A stretch of 64,000 bases of DNA, from NCBI RefSeq assembly GCF_036323735.1, contig NC_086026.1, positions 50,418,539-50,482,538 of the forward strand. The letters run 5' to 3'. The translations under genes and the position numbers were made by a program. Shown piece by piece: positions 1 through 10,838 of the stretch. The notes beneath the pieces are model-generated. The model had not been told where the DNA came from and ran no database searches. It saw only the letters and a list, made by a program, of their open reading frames with translations. Source of the DNA: Rattus norvegicus. Taxonomy: Eukaryota; Chordata; Mammalia; Rodentia; Muridae. Within the stretch, counting starts at the first letter, position 1. Each line of letters opens with the position of its first letter.

Positions 1-71
1 GATAATGTTGTATTTCCATTTCAAACTCAAGCTTCCCTCTCTGGTCATCTGGTTATCTGGTCATACCGTCT

Positions 72-288
72 TCCTCCTGTGCAATGTAGCCCAGGCTGGC
101 TTTCAAGTTGCTATGTATGTGAGGAAGATCTTACACTTCTAATCCTTCTGTCTCCATCTCCAGAATGCTAGAATTACAGGTATTCACCTATGCTTCTCAT
201 TGACATGGTCCTGGGGATTAAGCATGGGGCTTTGTGCATGTTAGCCAAGCACTCTGCCAATTACCCTCCATCCCAGCCCATAGATGTG
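72..288 (-). mobile_element. B4-type SINE (ID-B1 dimer)
   Basis: A reversed B1-like half (GTAGCCCAGGCTGGCTTTCA near 88-107, then AATTACAGG) is followed by a reversed ID/tRNA-like half ending in CCAAGCACTCTGCCAATTAC. That order is the B4 structure in minus orientation. Confidence 0.6.
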
Positions 289-289
289 T

Positions 290-1567
290 CTTCTATCCCT
301 TGGACTGCATGTACCACATGGCCAGACATTTCTACCTTTCACACCAGAATGCCAACGTCTCAGGGAAAGAGAGATTGGATCTAATTATATCTGTACCCCC
401 AGCTCCTATTAGTACAAGCTTTTCACAGCTTCCGGCAGAGACTCAGTGAAGTATCTATACTTTTTGTTTTTGTTTTTGTTTTTCTGAAAAATCATGTCAC
501 ACAGCAAACTTCTCACTAACAAGATATTAGAGGACCTCAGGAAGTGTATTCTGTGTCCCTGGAAGGTGATGTAGGGGTGTCCCTTTGCCTGGTTTGGTTC
601 ACAGGTTATGCTTAGTAAGGTTTGAGGGAGATAGGAGGTGGATGGGAAGAGGAACAGTCAAGCCCGGGCTGCTCTGTCAGAGATGGACAGCCGTAACCAG
701 ATGAAAAGGAGAAAGGATGCACAGGTGGGCTCTTCCAGGAGAGGCTGAGTAAGAAGTGAGTCTGCAGGCAACCCGGGTTGGAGACTCCAGTTGACCCTGC
801 AGGGCTCTGCATATGTCTCAGTGGCTGCATGTACACAACAGCCCTTGTGGAAGCACACTTCCTTCCTGCCCTTGAAGTGCTTCCTTCCTGGGACAAAAGG
901 ATAAACATTTAGAGAGTGAGTGCTCTCCGTAAATATTTCTGAATGGGGCACAGTCTCCACAGAAGGAGGATTCTAAACAACTCAGCTACCTGATTCCCAA
1001 ACAAGCTCCCTCCAGCCACACGGCTACAACCCCCGAAAGCAGACAGTTGCCATATCCTTCCTCTGTGCCCTCAGCCTCCCCCAGGCATTCTGCAGACTGC
1101 CGTGAACCCCAGCGGCTGGCATTTCTTTCAGCTTCTCACCCCTGCACAGAAATAGCCCTCATCCTGAGAGTCCCCTGCCAAGGTTGTTTTATACACAAGA
1201 ATGTTTATACCTGCACAGGATCCAGGGAGCGCACCGGAAAGCATTAGATAAACACCAGGCAACTCCACTGAAGGGAAGATGTCCTTTTCACTGAAATGGT
1301 ATCCCTGAATCATTTGGTGATCTTAGGTGCCAGGCTGTAGGCAGGACCTCCTCTCCTATTTAACCAGCACGTTGGTTGTATTTTGCAGGAAGGCAAGCAC
1401 ATTTCCTACTGATTGGGAAATTACTCTAATGCACACTCATTAAATGACTCCCCATGGCTGTAATTGCCTCATATCTTTCTTTCTTTCCATTTATTTACTC
1501 TCTAGACTATCAACAGTCCTAAAGAGCTTGGTGTGCATGCTCATGTGCTTGTGTGTGTGCATGTATG

Positions 1568-1568
<1 letters not shown>
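290..1568. other. Intron 1, no recognised element
   Basis: Apparently single-copy intronic DNA. Only a short TTTTTG repeat (about 460-482) stands out. Short frames on both strands have no recognisable protein features. Confidence 0.5.

Positions 1569-1570
<2 letters not shown>

Positions 1571-1617
<47 letters not shown>
1571..1617. repeat. (GT)n microsatellite
   Basis: About 23 perfect GT units, abutting the tail of a reversed B3 SINE, as is usual for SINE-seeded microsatellites. Confidence 0.97.
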
Positions 1618-1618
<1 letters not shown>

Positions 1619-1886
1619 CATATGTGTGCATGTGGAAGCCAGAGGACAACTCCAGGTGCCATCTCGCAGCATCCATACATCTTGTGCTTTGACAAGGGTC
1701 TCTTTGGAACTTGGCACTCCATGATTAGGCTAGGCTGGCCAGCAAGCTCCATGGTTCCACCCAGTAATGTGACCCAGTAATGTGTGTATCACTGCAGCTG
1801 GCTTTTTATGTGGGTACTAATGGCGGGACTCAGGTTCTGAAGGTTGCCCGGCAGGCATTTTACCAACTGAGCCATTTCCCTACGCC
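1618..1886 (-). mobile_element. B3 SINE
   Basis: The reversed B3 order is seen: a GTGGAAGCCAGAGGACAAC tail, a middle with GGCTAGGCTGGCCAGCAAGC, then the reversed tRNA-like head ending CCAACTGAGCCATTTCCCTA. Length about 265 bp, moderately diverged. Confidence 0.75.
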
Positions 1887-2851
1887 CATGAAGAATTGGA
1901 CAATCAAGTGCTGTGGGAATGAAAACAAAGAAAGGTGAAGGCACAGAATCCAGATTCCCTGGGATAGAAAAGAAGCCACACGAATGTCCTGCTGATGTGC
2001 AACACACTTGTCCAAGTCACCGGGGAGCCACTCGGGTGACTGCAAAGGGCCTAAGAAATGGCAGAGATCAAAGTCCTTTACAGTAGGAACCCCCGAGGCT
2101 TGTGAAAGCCATGGACATGCGTCTAAAAAGCCAAGAAAGACAGTTTCATTTTGAGTCAGAATGCCAAAGACCCCTTTTTGCACCATGTGTTACCACTGGC
2201 CTGCCCCTGAGGTGACAACACCCAATGCCTCTGGACATTCACTCTAGTCGAGAAGATATTCATTCACCTGCCACTCCACGGCCACGAGCAACAGATGCAA
2301 AGGCTGCCTGCAGCACTCGCTGGGGAGACTGCCATTTGGCATTTCCTCCACTCCACAGAGCTTAGTGGGATACCATGGTACAGGAGGTGGTCATCTGGGA
2401 CACCGTCCACTCATAAATAGGAGGAGGGATAGAGGATAATTCAAGTCACTAAGGAGAGGGGTGGTAGAAAATGGAACACTGGGCATGCTGAGGCAGGGGG
2501 ATGAAGAGTTCAGTGCCAGCTGGATCTCAAAATAAATAAATAAATGGGGTGGGGGTGGTAGGAAGAGGGAGGAGGGCAGGATTAAACCCATATGCCCTTG
2601 GGAGAGGATCCAGAGGATTCAGCCGAATGCCACATGCCCACCACCCTCCAAGGGAAAAAACAAGTAGCAGAGCGATTCTCCTTGAAGTCTTTGGGCAAAT
2701 TCCCAGTGGTCCCTGAGAGACTTCTCCCTAAAGAAGACAAGGGCTTTTAGTCCCCATGGGCACTGCTACCACCCTTCTCCTGGCACTGACTCTGTGTCCT
2801 GCTTGGGGCTATGCCCGTCACAGTGCATTAAGGCACAGGAGATGCGTGTTC

Positions 2852-2855
<4 letters not shown>
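1887..2855. other. Intron 1, no clear element
   Basis: Mostly unique sequence. An AAATAAATAAATAAAT stretch at about 2529-2545, preceded by a weak SINE-like segment (about 2480-2530), is the only repeat trace. Confidence 0.45.

Positions 2856-2902
<47 letters not shown>
2856..2902. repeat. (CT)n microsatellite
   Basis: About 23 uninterrupted CT units. Confidence 0.97.
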
Positions 2903-2907
<5 letters not shown>

Positions 2908-4050
2908 CAGACCTCAAGTCTGATTCCATTTGAGAGTAATCAGTAGACAGCCATATGGTACCCCATCGGATCCCTGAGCCTGGCCATCAATCACAGCCAG
3001 CAGCTTGGGCGGTGTTGGCTCCGCTCTGTTTCTGCTGGACTTGGCCTGGCACTGCTCAGACCCTCCGGAGGAAGCCAGGCACGAGGGAGCAGAATGCAGT
3101 ACTGAGAAACACCATTGGCCTCTGCCCATCTACTACTGTGTATCCCAGCTAAGAGAGAGGCACGGAGTACCCGGGCATCCAGGCAGCACCAGCACCGTGA
3201 AGTGGCAGTAGAAATTGTCCCTTACGGAGGGATGGGGGAATGCCGACTGTTTGCATGGACTGGCACGTCTCACAGGCACGAGTGTCCCAGTGTTACTGTC
3301 AAAATTTTACAAGCTGAGCTTGGCTTGGTGGCACACATCTCTAATCTCAGCTACTCAGAAGGCTGAGGCAGAAGACTGCCTGAGATGATGTCAGTAGGGG
3401 CTGGTAAGGGGCAGACTCAAACCCAAGAAGGATTTCAAACTGCACACCAAGGCAGGAAGAAGGAAACAGACTAAAACCGGGGTCTTTCCAGTCCCCAGAT
3501 GCGAGCACAGAGGAAAAAGGCCCTTATGGGCAGTGCCTGCTGGGGACAGACAGATAAGACAGTTGGCAGATGCCCATGGAAGGAAAGCCCCATACACAAG
3601 CCATGCCTGCTGGGATGTCAGAGGCTTCCACAGAGCCACCGTCCTTAGCCAGAGTAGCTGTGATGGGAGGCAAAGTAAAGCCTTAAGCTCCAAAAATGGC
3701 TGGGCAGAGGCAGCCGGAATTCAAGGTAGCCAGGTGCTAAGGCAAGTGCAGAACACAACAGCAAGGCAGGGTGTCTGTCCATCTCCACAACCCTTAGCCT
3801 CCTGGGCTGGTTTCCTCATCAAATGTTCAATTTCTAAGACTTAAAAGTGGTTATGTCTGAGAATCTGCTGTGTCATCGCCAATGTGGTCTAAAAGCTTAA
3901 CGTATAATTAGAAATTAGGGCGTAACGGGGAATTTTCATAGAAACCGTATTCAGGGGTTATAATTAGGCCAGCAGCCCATTCACAGGCCTCAAGGTCAAT
4001 CAAAAGAAACCAACTACGGATTCACAACACAGGGTTTTGAACAAACATAT
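2903..4050. other. Intron 1, mostly unique; B1-like scrap at about 3316-3400
   Basis: GGCTTGGTGGCACACATCTC near 3321-3340, followed by a GGCTGAGGCAGAAGACTG-type segment, is a diverged B1-like piece in plus orientation. The rest shows nothing I recognise. Confidence 0.4.
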
Positions 4051-4054
4051 GATC

Positions 4055-4194
4055 AAGCTGAGTGTGGGTAGCACATGTCCACTCTCACTGTGCTTACAAG
4101 GTGGAGGCAAGACCCAAAGTTCAACATGAGCCTCAGCTACACACGACGTTTGAGGCCAGCCTGGACTATGTGGGGCGCTATCTCAGAAAACCTT

Positions 4195-4200
<6 letters not shown>
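4055..4200 (+). mobile_element. Diverged B1-like SINE
   Basis: TTTGAGGCCAGCCTGGACTA near 4148-4167 and the preceding GGTGGAGGCAAGACC place this as an old B1, with its tail running into the adjoining TC/CA microsatellite. Confidence 0.5.

Positions 4201-4284
<84 letters not shown>
4201..4284. repeat. Compound (CT)25(CA)17 microsatellite
   Basis: A pure CT run of 50 bp switches directly to a CA run of 34 bp. Likely polymorphic. Confidence 0.97.
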
Positions 4285-4288
<4 letters not shown>

Positions 4289-4477
4289 CACTTGATACTC
4301 AAGAAAACACAAGTATAACAGTAAGCACTGGTATGGTACCACTTACATGGCAGTCTAGAAAGAAACTCCAGCTAAATTAATAACCAGATCTGAAGTTGCA
4401 CGGGACTCAGGGTTTGAACTCGAGAGGAACTCCTACAAAAGGATGCAAGAAAACTTTCACAGGGCCAGAGGGAAACT

Positions 4478-4588
4478 TCCTGGAGTTGGTCTCTCATCCC
4501 ACCCTGTGGGTCCCAGGATTGAACTCAGGTTGTCAGGGTTGACAGCAAGCCCCGTGGTCCTACCGATCCATCTGACTGACCCAACACA
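4478..4588 (-). mobile_element. tRNA-derived SINE fragment (B2/B3 class)
   Basis: CAGGATTGAACTCAGGTTGT followed by CAGCAAGCCC and CCATCTGACTGACCC is a reversed SINE head. Confidence 0.5.
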
Positions 4589-5109
4589 AGAAAACTCTGA
4601 GGCCTTGGATATGCCACGTCTTGCTGCATTCACCTGTCCACAGGCATCATTTTGTAGTTTACATCTCCTCAAAAGACTTTATAAAGATGGTCTGCCGACG
4701 TCCTTTTAAATTGTAACCTCTACACAGAAAAGTTCACTGGACTTGAGGTTTTAGGCTGAGGTCCATACAGCAATAAGGCCCCCCCCAAAACTAACCAAGT
4801 GGTCATCAGCAAATAACCCTCAGAGGACTATGAGGCTGTTGATATTTAACGCACACTGGAGTGTTTTTCAAACTGCCCAGTAACCCACAAGTGTGAAGAA
4901 TGCTGCACAAGGACATAGTTACAGTAGGGAGAGACTTCTTGCCCTGTCCACCTGTTAAGAACTCCTCTGTGCCAAGTGAACCACAATTATAGTTGTCTAT
5001 CCAAGATGCAAAGGGAAGGAACCCTAGGCCCCGGGTCAGAGTTGGCTTCATTTCAGAGCCGCTTGCTTGGCCAAATGCTTTCAGGGGATCCAGTGTCAAT
5101 CAACCAACA

Positions 5110-5112
<3 letters not shown>

Positions 5113-5165
<53 letters not shown>
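5113..5165. repeat. (GA)n microsatellite
   Basis: About 26 pure GA units. The 96-residue frame across it repeats Arg-Glu and is an artefact. Confidence 0.97.
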
Positions 5166-5167
<2 letters not shown>

Positions 5168-5714
5168 AGAGAAACTAGATATTTTAATGCGTGGCCCTGC
5201 AGTCTGACCCTCAAGAGCTCATGGGGCTGCTCTGAGCTGCCTTTATCTTTGAGCAGTGAGGTGTAGCTAACTCAGCCTGCTGCCCAAAGCCAAGTCCCAG
5301 GCGCTTACTCCAGCTTTCTGCCACCGTCCAGCTCTTCAACTAGACATAGCTCAAATAGTCTCAACTGAGAAAAACAAGCTACAGCAGCACCGCCCGCCAA
5401 TGTCCATCTCCCTCTGGTAACACTATTATCAAAGAATAGTGGATGCCCAGGCTCTATTCATCCAAGTCTTTGCCTCTGTTAACAGGCGGGCACTGAGGTG
5501 TACGGGAGCTGATCACCGTGCTGGGGAAAGGAGACACAATGGGAAAGTTGATGATTCAAGAATCAGGCAAACGCTGGATTAGAACTTGGGATATTGCCCT
5601 CCTGCCAGGCCCCTTCAAGACTTTCTTGTTTTGTTATTGGTTTCTCTCATGGTGCCGGGGATTGAACTCAGAGTCCGAGGAGGCTAAGGCTAAGTAATAG
5701 CTACACAGTTCGTG

Positions 5715-5718
<4 letters not shown>
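5166..5718. other. Intron 1, no recognised element
   Basis: Unique-looking sequence; a short reversed SINE-head scrap (GGGGATTGAACTCAGAG near 5657-5673) is the only trace of a repeat. Confidence 0.4.

Positions 5719-5767
<49 letters not shown>
5719..5767. repeat. (TC)n microsatellite
   Basis: About 24 pure TC units. Confidence 0.97.
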
Positions 5768-5771
<4 letters not shown>

Positions 5772-5846
5772 GGAAATACATATAAGCCATTTTTTTAAAG
5801 TGAAGAATGTTCTAGCCACAGGCAACCTTTTAAAAAAATAAATAAA

Positions 5847-6030
5847 GGGCTGGGGAGATGGCTCAGTGGTTAAGAGCATGGCTGCTCTTCCAGACGACCT
5901 CGGTTCAACTTCCAGCACCCACATGGCAGCTCACAACTGCCCATAACTCTAGTTCCAGGGCATCTGGAACCTTTCACGCAGAAATACATGTAAATAAAAC
6001 ACCAATGCACATAAAAAAATAATAAAAAGA
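5847..6030 (+). mobile_element. B2 SINE
   Basis: Near full length: GGGCTGGGGAGATGGCTCAG head with Pol III A-box, CGGTTCAACTTCC B-box region, and an AATAAA-rich A tail. Confidence 0.9.
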
Positions 6031-6049
6031 ATCCAACTGTAGTGTATCA

Positions 6050-6170
6050 ACTTCGTTCCCAGCACTCAGGAAGGCGGGAAGTTGGGAGAAGCATTCAAAG
6101 CCAATCTTAGCTACACAGTGAGTTTGAGCCAGCCTGGGCTACCTGTCTCAAAACAAATGAGAAAAAAAAG
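6050..6170 (+). mobile_element. B1-like SINE, diverged
   Basis: CCCAGCACTCAGGAAGGC, GAGTTTGAGCCAGCCTGGGC and a CTGTCTCAAAACAAA tail, in B1 order. Confidence 0.65.
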
Positions 6171-7290
6171 TGAAAGGCTGGTACGGGGCTGTATAAGCAA
6201 TGAGTCCTTGGATTCTGTCGCTCAGAGACTTGATCCAAGGGACACAGTTGGCCCCTAGAGACAAGTTGAGGGCATCTATCCTCTAAAACCGGAGGGGGTA
6301 ACAGGCAACAGTGCTCCCATGAAGGAAGTTGGGTGTGATCAGCTACAGGTCGCTTTCACTATCCCCAGGACCACTCAAGTGCCTGAGGCCTCATCAGCCT
6401 CAGGCCTTTACCCACTGATCACTCTTCCTTTTCCTTCAGGATAACCTCACCAGCCTGGAGGAAGCTGGGTTTCTATTTTTAGAACATTTGGGCCAGCACA
6501 CAGCTAATGAGCATAAAAAGCAAAAGGAAGGGGTGAGCCATGTAGTCTTTGAAAGTTTCCTTCTAGAGGCCTCAGCTCATCCCCACCTCATGGGCTTCCC
6601 AACAGACACACCAAGCAGAGCACAAACAGGTCTTTCTGCATCAGGTGAGGTTGGACAGAAGACACTTATGTGAGGTGACAAAGCCTGGTAGAGGAGTGAC
6701 AAGCCACAGAGAACATACCCTGAGGTCACCCTGGTTGGCCCTGCATGGCAGTCCTGCTGCTTTCAGCTCTGTCAAGCACTTAACAAGCCCCGGCTCATTA
6801 AGAGCATTCCCCTGAGAAAGCTCCAGCAAGGCCCTGGGGTTAAGTCAATTCCAGGACCACAGCACGGCACAGTAGGCACAGTATAGATCGAACGGAACCT
6901 GGGCCTGCTGTCCTGGCCTCTCTGTAGCCATCCAGAGAGGCTGGCTATAGTCTCTATTCCGGGACAGGCCTGGCTATACCCCAAAGGAGTCTAGCTTCAG
7001 CTACTCTCCTCAGAAGGCTGGAAGCGTCTCTTTTCCTCTTGAGACTCTTCTGGGACCTGAGGGACAACACTAACATTCCGTTCATTCCTCCTTCTGGGCT
7101 GGATGCTCCAGTGAGTATTTCTGGTCAGGTAAGTCTTGCAGTCTTCCTCCTCAGTTCTCCACACGAAGTTAAAGTCCTGCCCTCTGAAATCTGCAATAGC
7201 TGCCTTAGCTGACCTGAGTGAACCCGCTAAGGTGAATGACAGATACGTGTGTCTTTAGGGCGGGATTGGGGACCCCATTCAAGCCTCCTT
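6171..7290. other. Intron 1, unique; perfect donor motif at 7126-7134 (+)
   Basis: No SINE is evident. CAGGTAAGT on the plus strand (antisense to Ubash3b) matches the splice-donor consensus fully, but no strong paired acceptor defines an exon. Confidence 0.4.
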
Positions 7291-7292
7291 TG

Positions 7293-7466
7293 GGGCCTTG
7301 TGTGAGAGACTTGTGCCATTATCCTACCACTGTGGAGATAGAAGAAGCAGGAAAACCAGAAAATCAAGGCCAGTTTCAGTTTTATAGTAAATTCGAAGTC
7401 AGCCTGGAATATAAGAGACCCCGTGAGAATGAAAACAAACAAAAACAAAAACAAAACAAAACCTAT
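7293..7466 (+). mobile_element. B1-like SINE, old, with A/C-rich tail
   Basis: AAGGCCAGTTTCAG, AAGTCAGCCTGGAATATAAG and GAGACCCCGTGAGAA, then an (AAAAC)n tail. Confidence 0.5.
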
Positions 7467-7722
7467 TCGGGACATAGAATTTGGTCAGGTGACTCCAAGA
7501 ACACCACTTCCTGTTAGGAGAAATTTAGCTAAGAGCAATAAACCCCACCTCCCTCCCTCAGACCTTCTCTGTTTCCTCTTGGATAAAGAGAGGCCAAACA
7601 GAAATAGTAAAAATACTGTGTGTTGGGATAACTAATGACTCTCCAAAATATATCAACGGTCCCCCGCCCCTTCCAGGGATTTTGTGGTTGTTGTTGGTGG
7701 TGTTTTGGTTTTGGTGTTCGGC

Positions 7723-7735
7723 GGGGGGGGGGGGG
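7723..7735. repeat. G13 homopolymer beside B1
   Basis: Thirteen consecutive G within a GTT/GGT-rich tail of the adjoining reversed B1. Confidence 0.95.
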
Positions 7736-7739
7736 TGTT

Positions 7740-7858
7740 TTGTTGAGACAGATTTTCTCTGTTTAGCTCTGGCTGTCTTGGAACTCACTCTGTAGACCAG
7801 GCTGTCTACCACTTCCGCCCATGTGCGGGATTAAAGGGCTGAGCCACCATTGCCAGGT
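7740..7858 (-). mobile_element. B1 SINE
   Basis: GTTGAGACAGATTTTCTCTG, then GTCTTGGAACTCACTCTGTA and GGGATTAAAGG: a typical reversed B1. Confidence 0.85.
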
Positions 7859-8172
7859 TTCTATGTCTTAATCCCTAAAACCTATAAACACTACACGGCA
7901 AAGAAAAGACTTTACAAGAATGATGTTATGAAGTTCAGGGGTGGCTTTGACATGGGTAGTTATTCCAGATTACCCACGAGGACCACAAGGCCATCATACG
8001 CATTCACGGAATACTACTAAGCCACGAAAAAGAACAGAGTCCTGCCATTTGCTGATGTCAGGGACAGAGCTGGGGTTGATTGTATCAAGTGTTTACCATC
8101 AAGCTTGATGTCCTGTGTTTGTCCCTTGAGAACCATGTGGTACAAGAAGACAACTAGACTTCATAAGCTGTT

Positions 8173-8174
<2 letters not shown>

Positions 8175-8208
<34 letters not shown>

Positions 8209-8241
8209 GCATGCTCGCACACACGCACACACACACACACA
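8175..8241. repeat. (TC)n then (CA)n compound microsatellite
   Basis: A TC run to 8206, a short ACGCATGCTCGC interruption, then a CA run to 8241. Confidence 0.95.
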
Positions 8242-8629
8242 GAGTTTTCTATGTGTATCATAAAAGACACTCAGAAGATTTTAGTGCAAAGAGAATAGAA
8301 TTAAGGGTACAGACTGGATGGAATGAGGCAGTCACAACCAAACAATGCCCACCAGCCACCAGAAGCTGGCAGAATGGAATAGATTCTCCCCTAGAGCCTT
8401 CAGAGGGAGTACAACCGCACCAACACAGTTTTATCCCAGGGAGAGAGCAACTTTGAACATCTGTCCTCTAGAATATAGAGAGAACACATTTCTGCTGATG
8501 TAAGCCATCCAGCCGGCAGCCAATAGAAACAGATATAGTGTTACCACTTAATGCCTGACAGTGTGCAGGGCACTGCTCAGAGTATCTCACCCACACAGAA
8601 CCCCACGGCTCTTCCTCTGAGGTCTGACA

Positions 8630-8760
8630 GTGAAGACACAAGGTCTGGGTTGGAGTCTCTGCTTTCTCCCTAACTACTGTGACCCTAAGTATACTGCATA
8701 ACCTCTTCAAACACCAGCTTCCTAAGTCATAAAACAGGCATGGAATATGTCTTCACTAGG
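8630..8760 (+). mobile_element. MIR fragment
   Basis: The series GTCTGGGTTGGAGTCTCTGC, ACTGTGACCCTAAGT, AACCTCTTCAAACACCAGC and AAGTCATAAAACAGGCAT follows the MIR core order. Confidence 0.6.
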
Positions 8761-9849
8761 AGTATATGTAGGAAATGAAAATACAGTGTTTCCAAGCATC
8801 AATAGTACGTCATCAGTAATCTTGCTATTATGTGATCTCGGGGATTAAAGAAGACATAGGCAAGCCATCCTAGTCTATCATGACCCGAGCAAGGCCTCTG
8901 AGGCCCATTGAAGAAAACAGACTTAAAGCTCACTGAATATCAAATATGAAAATCTAAAGAGTCCACTCTAGCGCTTCATCATTTAATTAAGCAATTCGGG
9001 TCCTTGACGCTGATCTCACTTCAGAAATGGCAGCAGCCTAGAACTAAGCAACTTCTACAGCATATTTGGACTCCGCCCCAGTTCTCACGAGGCCCTAGAT
9101 CCCCACCCATCCTCAAGGCTTTCCATGAAGGACCCTCACTTGGCATCCCATGCAAAACCTTTCACATCCTCTCCCTGTGCTGTGCTGAAGTCCTAATATT
9201 TCAAAGTCAGCAGGAAGCAAATATCTTGGTCCACTTTTTAGCCTTTCACGGACCGGGCCAAACAGCACTGCAGCCTGTCTGAGCAGGTTGGGTAGGATCA
9301 TACATTCCTGAATAGGAGTCCGCTTTGCTTAGGCTGCCCCCAGGTTAGTAAGAAAACAAGGCTCAAAGGAAGGACACCCCTGGAGTTACCGCATGAATGA
9401 ACGCCGAGGAAGGAACGAACTTACTGACTCGACCCTATCTGATTAAGTTCGCCAACTCTTCAATTCTGGTGATGTAATTAAAAGAGTGAGAGAGCTGCAC
9501 CTTCCGAACTTTGTGTCCCCACCGAGGAAACAAGCAAGCCAGGAATTAACCAGAGAAGGCGCCGGCTTTCTATCAGACGAGATTCCAGCCCCTTGCCCTG
9601 GTGTGCACCAGCTCCAGAGAACTGTTGCAGCCTGGCGCTGGCAACCCTGCTCTTCCCAGAAGGCTACAGCGACAGCCACCTGCGCTCTCTGCCCTTCGCC
9701 TGCCCACCCTCAGAAAGGAATAAGGAGGCAGGAGGGCAGCTCCCCAACCCCATACTTTCGAGCACCCACAGCTTTCTGCGCTGCCGTCACCACTGACGAG
9801 AACCCTGGTCCCCTGGAGGAATTCTCCTTCCCATCCCATCCTCTCTATC
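8761..9849. other. Intron 1 next to the CpG island, apparently unique
   Basis: No SINE or simple repeat is seen over about 1.1 kb immediately 3' of exon 1. TTTAATTAAG (8983-8992) is an AT-rich homeodomain-type motif. Such repeat-poor DNA beside a promoter often holds regulatory sequence (inference). Confidence 0.4.
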
Positions 9850-10310
9850 AATGAACACGCAGCGACACCCACGCTCCCGCTCCTCCCACTCCGGAGGGAG
9901 CCGGAGCTCAAGAGCGACATCCGGAGCTGGAAGCCGCTGCAGCGGGGGCGCCGGCCACCCTGCCCTGCTGCCCCTTGCCTTTCCCCAGCCACCAGTAGAC
10001 CGACCCCCGACCCCCGCTTCCAAACCTGCTCAGCACTCTGGATCGATAGGGGACCCAAGTCCTCCAAGGGACCCGCCTCTCCTGGGCTTAATATAAGAAG
10101 ACCTCTGGGGGAGCGCGCGCGAATCGCCCAGAGCTACCCGCGAAACCAGGGATTCGAACCCGATGCCCCGGACGTCCAGCATCCCCAAGCAAGCCCCTAG
10201 CCCGGCACTCCCGCCTCCAGTACGCCCATCGCGTTTCCCTAAGCAGGTCTCAGGCAGCGCCAGCACGGCGAGCCGGAGCGAAGTCGAGGGTCGAGGGGCC
10301 GAAGCGGGTG

Positions 10311-10319
10311 ACTTACGCG
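10311..10319 (-). other. Ubash3b: Ubash3b exon 1 splice donor
   Basis: The minus strand reads CGC|GTAAGT, a full match to the intronic donor consensus. Without splicing, the frame would hit a TAA stop three bases into the intron. The junction splits an alanine codon after its second base, consistent with the recalled protein sequence. Confidence 0.9.
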
Positions 10320-10444
10320 CGGGCGCGGGGGAAGCCCATGGACAGGAGCAGGTCCAGCGCCGACCCATGCCTGACGGTGCCCGGACGCTGCAGGCGGTCC
10401 CTACGCGGGGTGACTTTGCTGTACAGCTCCTCGCGCGCGGCCAT
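10317..10444 (-). CDS. Ubash3b: Ubash3b coding exon 1 (TULA-2 / Sts-1 N-terminus, 42 codons plus 2 nt)
   Basis: Read on the minus strand, the exon starts MAAREELYSKVTPRRD and ends GSALDLLLSMGFPRAR, then two bases (GC) of a split alanine codon and a GTAAGT donor. This matches my recall of the UBASH3B N-terminus, where the next residues are AQKAL. The full protein is about 640 residues with UBA, 2H-phosphoesterase-like, SH3 and C-terminal histidine-phosphatase domains. It dephosphorylates tyrosine kinases such as Syk/ZAP-70 and binds ubiquitin and Cbl, damping receptor signalling in blood cells, platelets and osteoclasts. Only the basic N-terminal tail and the first part of the UBA domain are here; the MGF loop motif (residues 36-38) is visible. 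The ATG has a strong context (G at -3, G at +4). Human UBASH3B begins 11 codons further upstream in my recall; this frame has no ATG there, so the shorter murine-type start was chosen. The phase-2 junction fits the known protein. The remaining exons lie off the left end. Confidence 0.95.
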
Positions 10445-10478
10445 GCCTAGGGCTGGGGTCGCGATGCCGAGTGACCGC

Positions 10479-10493
10479 TCAGCGGCCGCCCAT
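10479..10493 (-). other. Short upstream ORF (Met-Gly-Gly-Arg-stop)
   Basis: ATG GGC GGC CGC TGA on the minus strand, ending 34 nt before the Ubash3b start codon and in a different frame. Its ATG has G at -3 and G at +4, as strong as the main start. It matters only if the mRNA begins upstream of 10493. A longer frame opening with an ATG at 10751 ends at the same TGA. Confidence 0.5.
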
Positions 10494-10797
10494 CGCCCGC
10501 GCGCCAGAGCCGGGGGTCCCGGGAGGACGGCGGGGGCGGCGCTCCCAGATCTCCGAGCTGAGACTGACGCTTCCTGGAGAGGCTACTGGAGCTCGGCGCG
10601 GGCCGGTGGCTGCTGCAGGTCCGACCTCAGCCCGCGGGGTCCAGGAGTCCCAGCGTTGCGCTGCTGCAGCTTTCTCTGTCCTCCGCCCCCCCCAGCTTCT
10701 CCTCCCTGAGCTGTCCGGGAATTTGCAATGAGTAATTTTTGAATGGATCAAAAAGGAAAAGCAGCCTTGTGGGCAGGCCCTGCCTCGCCTGTGCCGG

Positions 10798-10808
10798 GCC
10801 CCGCCCCT
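10798..10808 (-). promoter_or_regulatory. GC box (Sp1/KLF-type)
   Basis: The plus strand reads GCCCCGCCCCT, the reverse complement of the classic GGGGCGGGGC Sp1 site. It lies about 355 bp upstream of the Ubash3b ATG, within the CpG island. A C-rich run at 10682-10693 is a weaker second candidate. Confidence 0.5.
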
Positions 10809-10838
10809 CTCTTAAAGCGGCCGCGCCGGCCCAAGCTG

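Larger units (their letters stand above)
1..10316 (-). other. Ubash3b: Ubash3b intron 1, 5' portion
   Basis: This follows from the exon 1 donor at 10316. No second exon with matching UBA-domain coding (beginning with the second part of an Ala codon, then QKAL) is visible down to position 1, so intron 1 exceeds 10 kb and continues off the left end. A first intron of many tens of kilobases is known for UBASH3B. The interval holds the SINEs and microsatellites listed separately. Confidence 0.85.

Noticed and set aside
9573..10067. 164-codon minus-strand frame in the CpG island
   Set aside because: It lies in intron 1 past a consensus donor. High GC content removes stops, and no known domain is seen.
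10030..10368. 112-codon minus-strand frame overlapping exon 1
   Set aside because: It is out of frame with the recognised Ubash3b coding sequence and reads through the splice donor.
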